63,289 bases of DNA from Alphaproteobacteria bacterium (GCA_022820945.1 JAJEEP010000073.1:1-63289), one strand, 5' to 3'; numbered from the stretch's first letter, positions 10,711 to 20,403 are shown. The notes: a model not told the origin generated them from the sequence alone. Numbers and translations are program-made.

Positions 10711-11667
10711 GTGCGCGCAATCTTCTTCGACTGTCCTTCCTTCCTGGCCGAGCTCTACGACGACGAGCTCAAGGCGATCGTTCCCGATCTGGCCATGACC
10801 ATCGACGACGTGCCGGGCGACGATGTCGCGGCCTACGTCGGCGACGCGGTCGGCGTCATCAACGACCACACCTACATGACGGAAGAGGTGCTTGCCGCCT
10901 GCCGCGCGCTGAAGGTCATCGTCTTCATGGGAACCGGCGCCTCGAGCTATATCAACGTGGAGGCGGCGGAGAAGCTGGGTATCGAAGTGCGCACCATCAA
11001 GGGCTACGGCGACGTGACGGTGGCCGAGCACGCGCTCGCGCTGATGTTCGATTGCGGCCGCCAGACCGCGCGCATGGATCGCGCGCTGCGCGGAGGCTCC
11101 TGGCGCACGCTGGATGGTGTGGAGTTCGCGGGCAAGACCCTGGGCGTCGTCGGCACCGGCGGAGTCGGACGCGAGATGGTGCGCCTCGGCAACGGGATCG
11201 GCATGGAGGTCATCGCCTGGAACCGGAGCGGCGTGCCCGCCGATCTTCCGTGCCGGGCGGCCGAAACCCTCGACGCGCTGCTCGGAGAATCCCACGTTGT
11301 CTCGCTTCATCTCGGCCTCAACGACGAGACCAGGGGCATCGTCGATGGGCGCCGCCTCGCCCTGATGCGCTCCGATGCCATGCTGATCAACACCGCGCGC
11401 GGCGCGGTCATCGACGAGGCGGCCCTGATCGACACGCTGCGGAACGGCAGGATTCGCGCCGCCGGGCTCGATGTCTTCGCCGACGAGCCCATCGACGGGA
11501 GCCATCCCCTGGCGGCGCTGGAGAACGTGACGCTGACCCCTCACGCCGCCTTCATGACCGCCGAGGCCTCTTACCGCCTGCTGCGGATGGCGCTGGAGCT
11601 CATGCGCGATGCACTGGAGGGCCTGGGGCTGCCGGCGCCCGAGGCGGGCGCAGGCGGCAACCCATGA
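10711..11667 (+). CDS. D-isomer-specific 2-hydroxyacid dehydrogenase
   Basis: A 318-residue NAD-dependent enzyme interconverting a 2-hydroxyacid and a 2-oxoacid. The Rossmann motif is GVVGTGGVG (about residues 147-155). The NTARGAVIDE stretch carries the substrate Arg, the Glu lies in the ADEPIDGSHP region, and the catalytic His is in LTPHAAFMT. The GTG start at 10711 has GGAGG eight bases upstream. Its TGA overlaps the ATG of the following hyuA-hyuB fusion (ATGA), so the two are probably translationally coupled and act on related substrates. A 3-phosphoglycerate role is less likely because no ACT domain follows. Confidence 0.88.
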   Translation: MRAIFFDCPSFLAELYDDELKAIVPDLAMTIDDVPGDDVAAYVGDAVGVINDHTYMTEEVLAACRALKVIVFMGTGASSYINVEAAEKLGIEVRTIKGYGDVTVAEHALALMFDCGRQTARMDRALRGGSWRTLDGVEFAGKTLGVVGTGGVGREMVRLGNGIGMEVIAWNRSGVPADLPCRAAETLDALLGESHVVSLHLGLNDETRGIVDGRRLALMRSDAMLINTARGAVIDEAALIDTLRNGRIRAAGLDVFADEPIDGSHPLAALENVTLTPHAAFMTAEASYRLLRMALELMRDALEGLGLPAPEAGAGGNP

Positions 11668-14600
11668 GCGAGGCATCCGCCCGCGGCCGGCTCGGGGTCG
11701 ATGTCGGCGGCACCTTCACCGACCTGCTGCTGGTCGATCCGGACTCGGCGGCCATGCGCATCGCCAAGGTGCCGTCGACCCCGGCGGACCAGTCCGACGG
11801 CTTCATGGCGGGCCTTGGCGCGCTCGGCGAGGCGGCAAGCGGGTTCGAGACAGTGGTTCACGGCACCACGGTCGGCACCAACGCCGTGCTGGAGCGCAAG
11901 GGTGTGCGCTGCGCCCTCGTCACGACCCAGGGCTTCCGCGACACGCTGGAGCTCGGCCGACGCACCCGGCCCAACCCGTGGGGCATGTTCGGCAGCTTCG
12001 ATCCCATCGTGCCGCGGGAGCGCCGCTTCGAGGTGGCTGAGAGGATCGACGCCTCGGGCGCCGTGCTCACTCCCCTCGACGAGGACGGGGTGCGAGAGGC
12101 GGTCGGGGCCGCGCGGGCGAGCGGTGCCGAGGCGTTGATCGTCCACTTCATCCACGCCTATCTCAACCCCGATCACGAGCGGCGCGCCCGCGCCATCGCC
12201 CGCGAGGTATGGCCCGGCGTCCACATCACGCTGGGCTCGGACATCCTGCGCGAGGTGCGCGAATTCGAGCGCGGCAGCACGGCAGCGCTCAACGGCTACA
12301 TCCAGCCGATCATGACTCGCTATCTCGAGCGGATCGCGGGCCGGCTCAAGGCCGGCGCGGTCGAGTCCGAGCTGCTGGTGATGCAGGGCAACGGCGGCAT
12401 GATGACCGCCGGCATCGCCGGCGAGAAGGCGGTGCAGACGGTGATGTCCGGGCCGGCCGCCGGCGTCATCGCCGCCGCCCACCTGGGCGCCGCCGCCGGC
12501 TTCCCCAACCTCATCAGCTGCGACATGGGCGGCACCAGCTTCGACATCGCCATCGTGCAGGGCGGCGTGCCCGCCACCACGACGGAGAAGGACATCGCCT
12601 ACGGAATGCCGCTGCGCGTGCCGATGGTGGATATCCAGACCATCGGCGCTGGCGGGGGCAGCATCGCGCGGGTCGACGAGGGCGGCATCCTGCGCGTCGG
12701 TCCTGAGAGCGCGGGCGCGGCGCCAGGGCCCATCTGCTACGGCCGCGGCGGGCGGGAGCCCACGGTAACCGACGCCAATCTGCTGCTCGGCCGTATCGAC
12801 CCCGGCGCCATCGGCGGCCTGGATAGCCTGCCGGATATCGACGAGGTGCGCCGGATCGTGCGCGAGAAGATCGCAGACCCGCTCGGCCTCGACGAGGCGG
12901 AGGCCGCCGCTGCGATCCTGCAGGTGGTCTACCATCAGATGGCGGGCGCCGCGCGGCTGGTCTCCGTGGACAAGGGGCACGATCCCCGTGACTTCGCTCT
13001 CTTCGCCTTCGGTGGCGCCGGGCCGATGCACGCCACGGCCATCGCCCGCGAGCTCGGCGTGCCTCACGTGCTGGTACCGCGCTACCCCGGCATCACGTCG
13101 GCGCTCGGCTGCGTGCTCGCCGACGTGCGCCACGACTTCGTGCGCACCCTGCACCAGCCGCTGGAGGAGGTGGACCCGGCGGCGGCCGACCGCATCCTGG
13201 CGGAGCAGGGTAGGGAGGGCCGCACCCTGCTCGCGCAAGAAGGCGTGACGGTCGCAGCGGTCGAGGTCGCGCACGAGGCGGACCTCTTCTATCGCGGCCA
13301 GAGCCATGTCTTCCGCGTGTCCGTGGGGGACGGGGGCTTCGACGCGGCGGCCGTCCGCGACTCCTTCGCGGCGCTCTACCGCGAGCGCTTCGACATCGTG
13401 CTGCCGGAAATGCAGCCGATCCTGGTCAACCTGCGGACCACCGTGCGCGGCATTCGCCCGCCGCTCGATCTTGCGCTCGCGGCCGACGAGAGCGGGGCGA
13501 CGCTGGAAGCTGCGATGGTCGAGACTCGCCCGGTCTATTTCGAGAGCGCCTGGGTCGAGACGCCCATCTACCGGCGCGAGCGGCTGCCGGCCGATGCGGC
13601 ACTAACGGGGCCCGCGGTCATCCAGCAGCTCGACACCACGATCCTGGTGGAGCCGGGCTCCGAGGCCCGCGCCGATGCCCTCGGCAACCTGGTGCTCACG
13701 GTGCCACTGGCTGCGGCGGAGATGCGGGTGGGCGACGCCGACGCGCTCGACCCCGTCACCCTTGCGGTGATCGAGAGCGGCCTCCAACAGGTGTCGAGCG
13801 AGATGGACCTGGTGCACCAGCGCACCTCGTTCTCGCCGGTGATCTCGGAGGGCTTCGACCGCTCCAACGGCATCTACGACCCCGTTACCGGCCAGATCAT
13901 CGCGCAGGGCGAGCTTGGCCTGCCGATCTTCCTCGGCGTCATGCAATCTACCACCCAGGCGGTGATCGAGGCGCGTGACGACCTGGAGCCCGGCGACATC
14001 GTGATGGTCAACGACCCCTATTTCGGCGGCACCCATCTGATGGACGTCAAGATGGTGAAGCCCTTCTTCTACAAGGGCCGGCTCTGGGCCTATCTCTCCA
14101 ACACCGGCCACTGGCCCGATACCGGCGGCATGGTGCCGGGCGGCTTTCCCTCCGAGGCGACGGAAATCCAGCAGGAGGGGCTCAGGCTGCCGCCGGTGAA
14201 GCTCCACCGGCGCGGCGTGCTCGACGACGACATTCTGCAGATCGTGCTCGCGAACATCCGCGTTCCGGAGGAGCGCATCGGCGACATTCGCGCCCAGATC
14301 GGCGCGCTCTCCGTGGGCGAACGGCGCCTGACCCAGCTCCTGGACAAGCATGGGGAGGAGACGGTCAATGCCGCCATCGAGGTGCTCAAGGAGCGCTCCG
14401 AACGGCGGATGCGCACCCATATCGACTCCGTTCCCGACGGCACCTACGTCTTCTCCAGCTACATGGATTCCGACGGCGTCGACGACGAGCCGCTCGAAGT
14501 CCAGGCGAGGGTCACGGTGGAGGGCAGCGACCTTGCGGTGGACTTCGGGGGCTCCAGCCCGCTCTGCCGGGGGCCGGTCAACTCGGTCTGGGCGACGACG

Positions 14601-15431
14601 CTCGCCTCCGTCTACTGCGCGATCAAGCACATCTTCCCAGACGTTCCGATCAACGCCGGCTGCTTCCGCCCGATCGGCGTCACGCCGCCCTACGGCACCT
14701 TCCTCTATGCCGAGTACCCGAGGCCGGTCTCGGGCTGCGCGGCGGAGACGGCGCAGCGGATCATGGAGGCGGTCTTCGGCGCCATCGGCCAGGCCATGCC
14801 GGAGCGCATGTTCGCCGCCCCCGCCGGCACCAGCGGCAATTTCAGCCTTGGCGGCGAGGACCCGGCCGAGGGCCGCCGATACGTCATGTACATCTTCTCG
14901 GGCGGCGGCTACGGCGGCTGGTGGGAGGGAGACGGGCTCACCAACGGCTGCTCCTCAGTCGGCATCTCCAAGACCCAGCCGGCCGAGATCCTGGAGCAGC
15001 ACTACCCCATCCTGTTCGAGGAGTATGCGCTGCGCGAGGGCTCGGGCGGCGCCGGTCGGCATCGGGGCGGCTTCGGCGTGAGCTACCGCGTGCGCCTGCT
15101 GCGCGGCGAGGCGAAGGCGTCGTTCATGATGGACCACGGCCGCACCGGCCCGCATGGCCTCGCGGGCGGCCTGCCTGGCGCCTGCAACCGCATCGAGGTC
15201 CGCCGCGGCAACCAAGTGGAGGAGCCGCCGCACCTCTCCAAGGGCGAGGGCTACCACCTGGCGCCGGGCGATACGGTGCAGGTGCGGACCCCCGGCGGCG
15301 GCGGCCTCGGCGATCCGCTCGCCCGCTCGCCCTCGCGCGTCGCGGCCGACCTCGCCCGCGGCTACCTGACCGAGGCCGAGGCGGCGCGGGATTACGGCTA
15401 CGACCCAGGCGCGGACGAGGCAGCGGAATAA
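11664..15431 (+). CDS. Fused HyuA-HyuB hydantoinase/5-oxoprolinase family protein
   Basis: A 1255-residue ATP-dependent cyclic-amide hydrolase. Residues 1 to about 680 are HyuA-like: an ASKHA phosphate loop DVGGTFTD near the start, HGTTVGTNAVLERKG, and SCDMGGTSFD. From about residue 689 (DALDPVTLAVIESGLQ) it is HyuB-like, with MVNDPYFGGTHL, GGMVPGGFPSEATEI, and the C-terminal TPGGGGLGDPL. Eukaryotic 5-oxoprolinase has the same order and nearly the same length. The long open frame reaches back into the previous gene, but the ATGA overlap at 11664 and the start of HyuA homology fix this start. The substrate may be 5-oxoproline, a hydantoin or a related lactam; sequence alone does not decide. 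Confidence 0.92.
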   Translation: MSEASARGRLGVDVGGTFTDLLLVDPDSAAMRIAKVPSTPADQSDGFMAGLGALGEAASGFETVVHGTTVGTNAVLERKGVRCALVTTQGFRDTLELGRRTRPNPWGMFGSFDPIVPRERRFEVAERIDASGAVLTPLDEDGVREAVGAARASGAEALIVHFIHAYLNPDHERRARAIAREVWPGVHITLGSDILREVREFERGSTAALNGYIQPIMTRYLERIAGRLKAGAVESELLVMQGNGGMMTAGIAGEKAVQTVMSGPAAGVIAAAHLGAAAGFPNLISCDMGGTSFDIAIVQGGVPATTTEKDIAYGMPLRVPMVDIQTIGAGGGSIARVDEGGILRVGPESAGAAPGPICYGRGGREPTVTDANLLLGRIDPGAIGGLDSLPDIDEVRRIVREKIADPLGLDEAEAAAAILQVVYHQMAGAARLVSVDKGHDPRDFALFAFGGAGPMHATAIARELGVPHVLVPRYPGITSALGCVLADVRHDFVRTLHQPLEEVDPAAADRILAEQGREGRTLLAQEGVTVAAVEVAHEADLFYRGQSHVFRVSVGDGGFDAAAVRDSFAALYRERFDIVLPEMQPILVNLRTTVRGIRPPLDLALAADESGATLEAAMVETRPVYFESAWVETPIYRRERLPADAALTGPAVIQQLDTTILVEPGSEARADALGNLVLTVPLAAAEMRVGDADALDPVTLAVIESGLQQVSSEMDLVHQRTSFSPVISEGFDRSNGIYDPVTGQIIAQGELGLPIFLGVMQSTTQAVIEARDDLEPGDIVMVNDPYFGGTHLMDVKMVKPFFYKGRLWAYLSNTGHWPDTGGMVPGGFPSEATEIQQEGLRLPPVKLHRRGVLDDDILQIVLANIRVPEERIGDIRAQIGALSVGERRLTQLLDKHGEETVNAAIEVLKERSERRMRTHIDSVPDGTYVFSSYMDSDGVDDEPLEVQARVTVEGSDLAVDFGGSSPLCRGPVNSVWATTLASVYCAIKHIFPDVPINAGCFRPIGVTPPYGTFLYAEYPRPVSGCAAETAQRIMEAVFGAIGQAMPERMFAAPAGTSGNFSLGGEDPAEGRRYVMYIFSGGGYGGWWEGDGLTNGCSSVGISKTQPAEILEQHYPILFEEYALREGSGGAGRHRGGFGVSYRVRLLRGEAKASFMMDHGRTGPHGLAGGLPGACNRIEVRRGNQVEEPPHLSKGEGYHLAPGDTVQVRTPGGGGLGDPLARSPSRVAADLARGYLTEAEAARDYGYDPGADEAAE

Positions 15432-15456
15432 GCGGTCGCGACGCCAACGTGGCGCG

Positions 15457-15771
15457 CTACGGAACCGCCCGGTTCTCGGAGTGAGGGCGAACGCGCGCGC
15501 GTATGTCATTGCCTTGCTCAACCAAAGCCTTGGAGAGTTCACGGGTCTTCTGGGCATTCATCCAGAACTCGGGGCTCTGGCCGAAAAAGGCACCCAGTGC
15601 GATCGCGGTCTCCGCGCTCACGCCGCGCCGTTCGTGGACGATCTCGTGCAGTCGGGTCGCCGGCAGGCCGCTGTCCCGTGCGACGCCGTGAACGGTCAGC
15701 CCCATCTCCTCGATCTGCTCGCGCAAGAGGGTACCGGGGTGCGTTGCTATCCGTTGCGAGGGCACTGTCAT
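15457..15771 (-). CDS. higA: HigA-family antitoxin (XRE type)
   Basis: A 104-residue helix-turn-helix protein. HPGTLLREQIEEMGLTV followed by LPATRLHEIVHERRGVSAETAIALGAFF is the signature of HigA addiction-module antitoxins. It binds HigB and represses the operon. It lies downstream of the toxin gene with a 19-base gap, the toxin-first order characteristic of HigBA. The pair sits in the opposite orientation between the fused and split hyu genes. Confidence 0.92.
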   Translation of the reverse strand: MTVPSQRIATHPGTLLREQIEEMGLTVHGVARDSGLPATRLHEIVHERRGVSAETAIALGAFFGQSPEFWMNAQKTRELSKALVEQGNDIRARVRPHSENRAVP

Positions 15772-15790
15772 TGGTGTGGCTCCCTGCGCC

Positions 15791-16075
15791 TCAATGGTAG
15801 TGGTTGTTCAACGCCACGTCGTACGCGTCGCCATTACGCCAACGAAAACAAATCCGCCAGCCTCTGGAAACGCGGATGCTGTATTGCCCCCCGCGATCCC
15901 CGCTCAACCGTTCGAGGCGGTTCCCCGGCGGTATTCGCAGATCGTCTAGGCGTTCAGCGTAGTTGATCCGATCCAGCTTGGTCTGTGCCCGCTTCACGAT
16001 CGACGGCGGGAACGAGGGTTCGCTCGCGCCGTGGAAGACGTTCGCCGTCCGCCGGTCGGCGAAGGATCGAATCAT
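15791..16075 (-). CDS. higB: HigB-family toxin (RelE superfamily)
   Basis: A 94-residue ribosome-dependent mRNA endonuclease. The segments MIRSFADRRT, LDDLRIPPGNRLERLSGDR, YSIRVSRGWRICFRW and DVALNNHYH match HigB/HigB-1 toxins, including the conserved RISRxWRICF-like core and the C-terminal His-Tyr-His. I chose the second ATG (16075) because the family begins MIRSF. The first ATG (16087) overlaps the predicted -10 hexamer and is therefore unlikely to be transcribed. Confidence 0.92.
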   Translation of the reverse strand: MIRSFADRRTANVFHGASEPSFPPSIVKRAQTKLDRINYAERLDDLRIPPGNRLERLSGDRGGQYSIRVSRGWRICFRWRNGDAYDVALNNHYH

Positions 16076-16085
16076 ACTGCGCTCC

Positions 16086-16114
16086 ATATTACGTCACGCG
16101 TATGACGCTTTCAA
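16086..16114 (-). promoter_or_regulatory. higBA promoter with palindromic operator in the spacer
   Basis: Read on the minus strand: TTGAAA (16109-16114), a 17-base spacer, TAATAT (16086-16091). The spacer holds the inverted repeat CGTCA-N6-TGACG (16092-16107), a natural site for HigA to bind and exclude polymerase. The -10 is so close to the gene that transcription would begin only a few bases before, or at, the higB ATG, giving a leaderless or near-leaderless message. Confidence 0.65.
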
Positions 16115-16290
16115 TACTTGATTTGTCCGGACGCTTTCTGTCTTCGGTTGGTACGCAGGTGACACCCAAGGGTTCAGCCGGATTCCGACCGGCCGGTAGG
16201 TGGCAAGCCGTTGACTCGGGCGGCCTTCCTCTCCACACTCCGGCCGCTTGCTGAGGCCGGCGGAGGGAGCCGGACGGGGAGGGAGACGGC

Positions 16291-16506
16291 ATGCGCTTTT
16301 CCGACAACGGGTATTACATCGAGCGCTACGTGAAGTGCGACAACTGCGGCGTGCTCATCTACGACGAGGGCATTTCTGCCACCGTGAAGGGCAAGGACCA
16401 GCTCTTCTGTTCCGATTGGTGTGTCCAGTGGTTCACGGCGCGGGCCGACGGTGTCGAGCAGCCGCGCATTCCGCTTCCCAAGCAGGGTATCCACGAGACC
16501 GGCTGA
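16291..16506 (+). CDS. Small Cys4 protein next to hydantoinase genes
   Basis: A 71-residue cytoplasmic protein with CDNC near residue 16 and CSDWC near residue 40, which could bind one zinc as a compact ribbon. GGGAGG precedes the ATG. It ends 57 bases before hyuA and is read in the same direction, so it is probably in the same operon and may be an accessory or structural subunit. I do not recognise a named family. Confidence 0.7.
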   Translation: MRFSDNGYYIERYVKCDNCGVLIYDEGISATVKGKDQLFCSDWCVQWFTARADGVEQPRIPLPKQGIHETG

Positions 16507-16563
16507 GCGCACAGCGCCGCTCGACTCCTCCAATCACTTGGCCGTGCAAAGGGGCGGGGTAGC

Positions 16564-18603
16564 ATGAGCGATCTGGTCGGGATCGACGTGGGCGGAACCT
16601 TCACCGACTTCGTCCGCTACGATCCGGACACCCAGGCCGTCGACGTCTGGAAGACACTGTCGACCCCGGCCGACCCCATCGACGGGATCATCGACGGGTT
16701 GGACCGCTCCGGCGACGTCGGCGCCATCGGCAACATCCGCTTCGGCACCACCATCGCGACCAACGCGATCCTGGAGCGCAAGGGTGCGACGGTCGCCTAC
16801 CTGACCACCACCGGATTTCGCGACGTTCCCTTCATCCAGCGCGGCAAGCGCAAGAGCCACTACGACATTACCTGGGTCAAGGCGAAGCCGCTGGTGAAGC
16901 GGCGCCACTGCTACGAGGTGGATGAGCGGATTCTGGCGCGGGGCGAGGTCTATCGGGAGCTGGATACCGACCGCGTCCGCGCCGTCGCCCGCGAGATCAA
17001 GGCCCACGGCCGGGTCGAGGCGGTCGCCATCAACTTCCTCTTCTCCTTCGTGACGCCGGACCACGAGCGCACGGCCAGGGAAATCTTCGCCGAGGAATGC
17101 CCGGACGTCCCGGTCAGCATCTCCTACGAGGTGCTACCCAAGTGGAAGGAGTTCGAGCGCTCGTCCACCACCATCACCGACGCCTACATCAAGCCCGTCG
17201 TGGGCCACCATCTGGGCGCCATGCGGACGCGGCTCGACGAGAAGGGCGTCACCCGTCAGATCGCCGTGATCAGATCCAACGGCGGCGAGATGACCCTGGA
17301 GGGGGCCGCCCGCCATCCCATTCAGATGACCCTCTCCGGCCCCACCGGGGGCGTGGTCGGTGCCAAGCAGATCGCCCGCAGCGTCGGCGTCGATCATCTG
17401 GTCACCCTCGACATGGGCGGCACGTCAACCGATGTCTCCACGGTGGTCGGCGGTACCGAGAGCTTCACCACCAGCTTTGAGATCGAGTTCGGCCTGCCCA
17501 TCCAGATTCCCATGATCGATATCCGCACCATGGGCGCGGGCGGCGGCTCGCTCGCCTGGATCGACAAGGGCGGCATGCTGCGCATGGGGCCGGAGAGCGC
17601 GGGCGCCAATCCGGGGCCGGCCTGCTACGGCCTCGGCGGCACCCAGGCGACCGCGACCGACGCCAACCTCGCGCTCGGCCGCATCAACCCTGAGAACTTC
17701 CTCGGCGGTGCCATGGCGCTCGATGCGGACGCCGCCGCAAAGGCAATCTCCCGGGTCGCGGGCGCCATCGACAAGCCGGTCGAGGAGACCGCGCTCGCCA
17801 TGGTGCAGATCGCCAACAACAACATGATCGGCGCGCTCCGCTCGGTGCTGACCGAGCGCGGCCTCGACCCGCGCGACTTCACGTTGCTGGCCTTCGGCGG
17901 CGCGGGCCCGGTCCATGTCGCCGACCTCATGGTCCATGCCAACATCCCGAGCGGTATCGTGCCCAACCATCCGGGCCAGTTCTCGGCCTTCGGCTTCCTG
18001 ATGACCGACGCTCGGGTCGACCTGGAGCGGACGGCGCAGATGACCTCGGCCGCCTTCGATCGGGACCACGCCAACCGCGTGTTGTCCGACCTGATGCGCG
18101 AGGGCGTCGCGGCGCTCGAGGAGCAGGGCTACACCGAGAACATCGAGATCCTGCGGTCACTTGAGATGCGCTATCTCGGGCAGAACCACGAGCTCGACGT
18201 GCCCATCACCTTCGATCGCTTCGACGACAGCACGCTGCCGGGGGTGTGGGAGGCCTTCCATCGGGCCCACCACGACCGCTTCAATTTCGACATTTCCGGC
18301 GAGAAGATCGAGATGACCTCGGTCAAGGTCACGGCGGTTTCGGTGACCGACAAGCCGCAGCTCGCAGAGATCGGCCGGGCAGACGGCGCGCCCGAGCCGG
18401 CCGGCACGCGGCCGGTGCTCTTCGAGGAAGGCTGGGCGGAGACCCCGGTCCACGACCGTGCGGCGCTCCGCGAGGGACACCGCTTCGAGGGCCCCGCGCT
18501 GATCGAGGAGCCCGCGTCGGTTACCGTCGTCCGCCCCGGCCAGCCGGTGCGGATCGACCGGTACGGCAATATTCTGATCGGCGAAATCGCGCGCCAGGTC
18601 TGA
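16564..18603 (+). CDS. hyuA: HyuA-type hydantoinase/oxoprolinase subunit A
   Basis: The 679-residue ATP-binding subunit of a hydantoinase/oxoprolinase. It has DVGGTFTDFVRYD at the N-terminus, FGTTIATNAILERKG, the LDMGGTSTDVS phosphate motif, and AFGGAGPVHV. Its length matches stand-alone HyuA. It is followed after 40 bases by hyuB, and the two should form a complex. It resembles the HyuA half of the fusion at 11664 but differs at many positions, so the two systems probably handle different substrates. Confidence 0.92.
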   Translation: MSDLVGIDVGGTFTDFVRYDPDTQAVDVWKTLSTPADPIDGIIDGLDRSGDVGAIGNIRFGTTIATNAILERKGATVAYLTTTGFRDVPFIQRGKRKSHYDITWVKAKPLVKRRHCYEVDERILARGEVYRELDTDRVRAVAREIKAHGRVEAVAINFLFSFVTPDHERTAREIFAEECPDVPVSISYEVLPKWKEFERSSTTITDAYIKPVVGHHLGAMRTRLDEKGVTRQIAVIRSNGGEMTLEGAARHPIQMTLSGPTGGVVGAKQIARSVGVDHLVTLDMGGTSTDVSTVVGGTESFTTSFEIEFGLPIQIPMIDIRTMGAGGGSLAWIDKGGMLRMGPESAGANPGPACYGLGGTQATATDANLALGRINPENFLGGAMALDADAAAKAISRVAGAIDKPVEETALAMVQIANNNMIGALRSVLTERGLDPRDFTLLAFGGAGPVHVADLMVHANIPSGIVPNHPGQFSAFGFLMTDARVDLERTAQMTSAAFDRDHANRVLSDLMREGVAALEEQGYTENIEILRSLEMRYLGQNHELDVPITFDRFDDSTLPGVWEAFHRAHHDRFNFDISGEKIEMTSVKVTAVSVTDKPQLAEIGRADGAPEPAGTRPVLFEEGWAETPVHDRAALREGHRFEGPALIEEPASVTVVRPGQPVRIDRYGNILIGEIARQV

Positions 18604-18643
18604 GCTTCGAGCAGGGAGCGCGCGGCAGGGAAAGGAACCCGTC

Positions 18644-20383
18644 ATGGACATGGTCGCGATGAACATCATCGAATCCGCCATGGTCGCGATTTGCCGCGAA
18701 ATGGGCGTCAACGTGCAGAAGACCGCCTATTCCACGATCTTCTCCGAGGCCGAGGACTTCACCTGCGCGCTCGCCAATACCGAAGGCGAGATGATAGCCG
18801 TGGCCGAGTTCTGCCCGGCGCAGATCGGCGGCGTGCCCCTGTTGGTGCGCTCGATGGTGAAGGAGATTTCCCTCTCCGAAATCGACGAGGGCGACGTCAT
18901 CGTCCACAACGATCCCTATCGCGGCGGCCTGCACACGCCCGAGCACACCATGTTCAAGCCGATCTTCGTCGAAGGCGAGCTGATGGGCTTCGCCGTCGCC
19001 ATCGGCCATTTCGTCGAAGTCGGCGGCATGGTGCCGGGCGGCTTCCCCGGCGAGGCCACCGAGATCTTCCACGAGGGGCTGCGCGTACCTCCGGTCAAGA
19101 TCAAGAAGCGGGGCGAGGACGTGGTCGAGGTCTGGAAGCTGATGCTCGCGAACGTCCGCACGCCCCGGCAAAACTACGGCGACATCAGGGCGATGATCTC
19201 CGCCGTCGATCTCGGCGAGGCGCGGATGAAGGAGCTGATCGGCAAATACGGCCGCGAGACCTTCCAGCGCACTGTGATCGACCTCATGGACTATTCCGAG
19301 GCCCGGATGCGGGCCGAGATTCGGGCCTTCCCCGACGGCTGCTACCGCTTCGAGGACGGGCTCGAGGACGACGGCATCGAGGACAAGGAGTACACCATCC
19401 GCTGCGCGGTCCACGTGCAGGGCGACGAGGTGGTGATCGACTACACCGGCTCCTCGTCGCAGGCCTTGGGGCCGATCAACGCCACCTTGGGCGTCGCCTG
19501 GTCGGCCTCCTACAACGCCATGCTGCATCTCACCGATCAGACCATTCCGAAGAATTCCGGCTGCTTCCGGCCGATCCGGGTCATCGCGCCGGCAGGCTCC
19601 GTGATGAACGTGGACTATCCGGGCTCCGAGGTCGGCGGCAATACCGAGACCCATCCGCTCATCGTCGCCATCATCCTGGGGGCGATGGCACCGGCGGCGC
19701 CCGACCGGGTGATGGCCTCCGAAGGCACCACGCACGGTTGCTTCGTCTTCGGCGGCTACGACGAGCGCAACGACGAGCCCATCGGCGCCTTCGACTTCTC
19801 CTACGTGGGCTATGGCGGGCGCAGCTTCGCCGACGGCAACGACGCCACGGATTCGATCAACGGCAACTGCGCCAACACGCCGACCGAGGTGTTCGAGACG
19901 CGCTTCCCGTGGATCGTCGAGGAGTACGCGCTGCGGCCGGATTCAGGCGGCGCCGGCGCGCATCGCGGCGGCTTGAGCATCTCCAAGACGATGCTTTGTA
20001 CCGGCCCGGTGATGATCAGCCAGATGACCAACAAGCATAAGAAGGTCGCCTGGGGTCTGAACGGCGGCGGCGAGGGCGTTGCCGGCGCCACGCTCTACCA
20101 GCAGGAAGGCGCCAACCGCTGGACCACGGTGGGCGAGGCGTTCGGCAAGGTCTCGACCACAAAATATTCCAACGTGCCGATCCGCCCCGGCGAGCGGGTC
20201 TCGGTCAAGGCGCCGGGCGGTGGCGGCTACGGCGAAGCCCGCGAGCGCGCCCCCCGCGCGGTGGTAGAGGACGTGCTGGAGGGCTACGTCAGCGTCGAGG
20301 CTGCGGCGCGGGACTACGGCTACGAGGCCTCCTGGGTCGCGCGCTACGGCGAGGACGCACCGCTGCCGGAGGCAGCCGAGTAG
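18644..20383 (+). CDS. hyuB: HyuB-type hydantoinase/oxoprolinase subunit B
   Basis: A 579-residue partner of the HyuA above. Motifs include IVHNDPYRGGLHTPEH, GGMVPGGFPGEATEI, RPIRVIAPAGSVMN, and near the end KAPGGGGYGEAR followed by the YVSVEAAARDYGY tail seen in HyuB proteins. The start is the ATG at 18644, with GGAAAGG-like purines upstream. The gene order hyuA-hyuB downstream of the small Cys4 gene suggests one transcription unit ending before phaR. Confidence 0.92.
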   Translation: MDMVAMNIIESAMVAICREMGVNVQKTAYSTIFSEAEDFTCALANTEGEMIAVAEFCPAQIGGVPLLVRSMVKEISLSEIDEGDVIVHNDPYRGGLHTPEHTMFKPIFVEGELMGFAVAIGHFVEVGGMVPGGFPGEATEIFHEGLRVPPVKIKKRGEDVVEVWKLMLANVRTPRQNYGDIRAMISAVDLGEARMKELIGKYGRETFQRTVIDLMDYSEARMRAEIRAFPDGCYRFEDGLEDDGIEDKEYTIRCAVHVQGDEVVIDYTGSSSQALGPINATLGVAWSASYNAMLHLTDQTIPKNSGCFRPIRVIAPAGSVMNVDYPGSEVGGNTETHPLIVAIILGAMAPAAPDRVMASEGTTHGCFVFGGYDERNDEPIGAFDFSYVGYGGRSFADGNDATDSINGNCANTPTEVFETRFPWIVEEYALRPDSGGAGAHRGGLSISKTMLCTGPVMISQMTNKHKKVAWGLNGGGEGVAGATLYQQEGANRWTTVGEAFGKVSTTKYSNVPIRPGERVSVKAPGGGGYGEARERAPRAVVEDVLEGYVSVEAAARDYGYEASWVARYGEDAPLPEAAE

Positions 20384-20403
20384 CACGCGCGAGGGCCGGG
20401 GGG

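Noticed and set aside
10578..11663. N-terminal extension of the hyuA-hyuB frame
   Set aside because: The stretch overlaps the 2-hydroxyacid dehydrogenase in another frame and has no homology; the ATGA at 11664 is the natural start.
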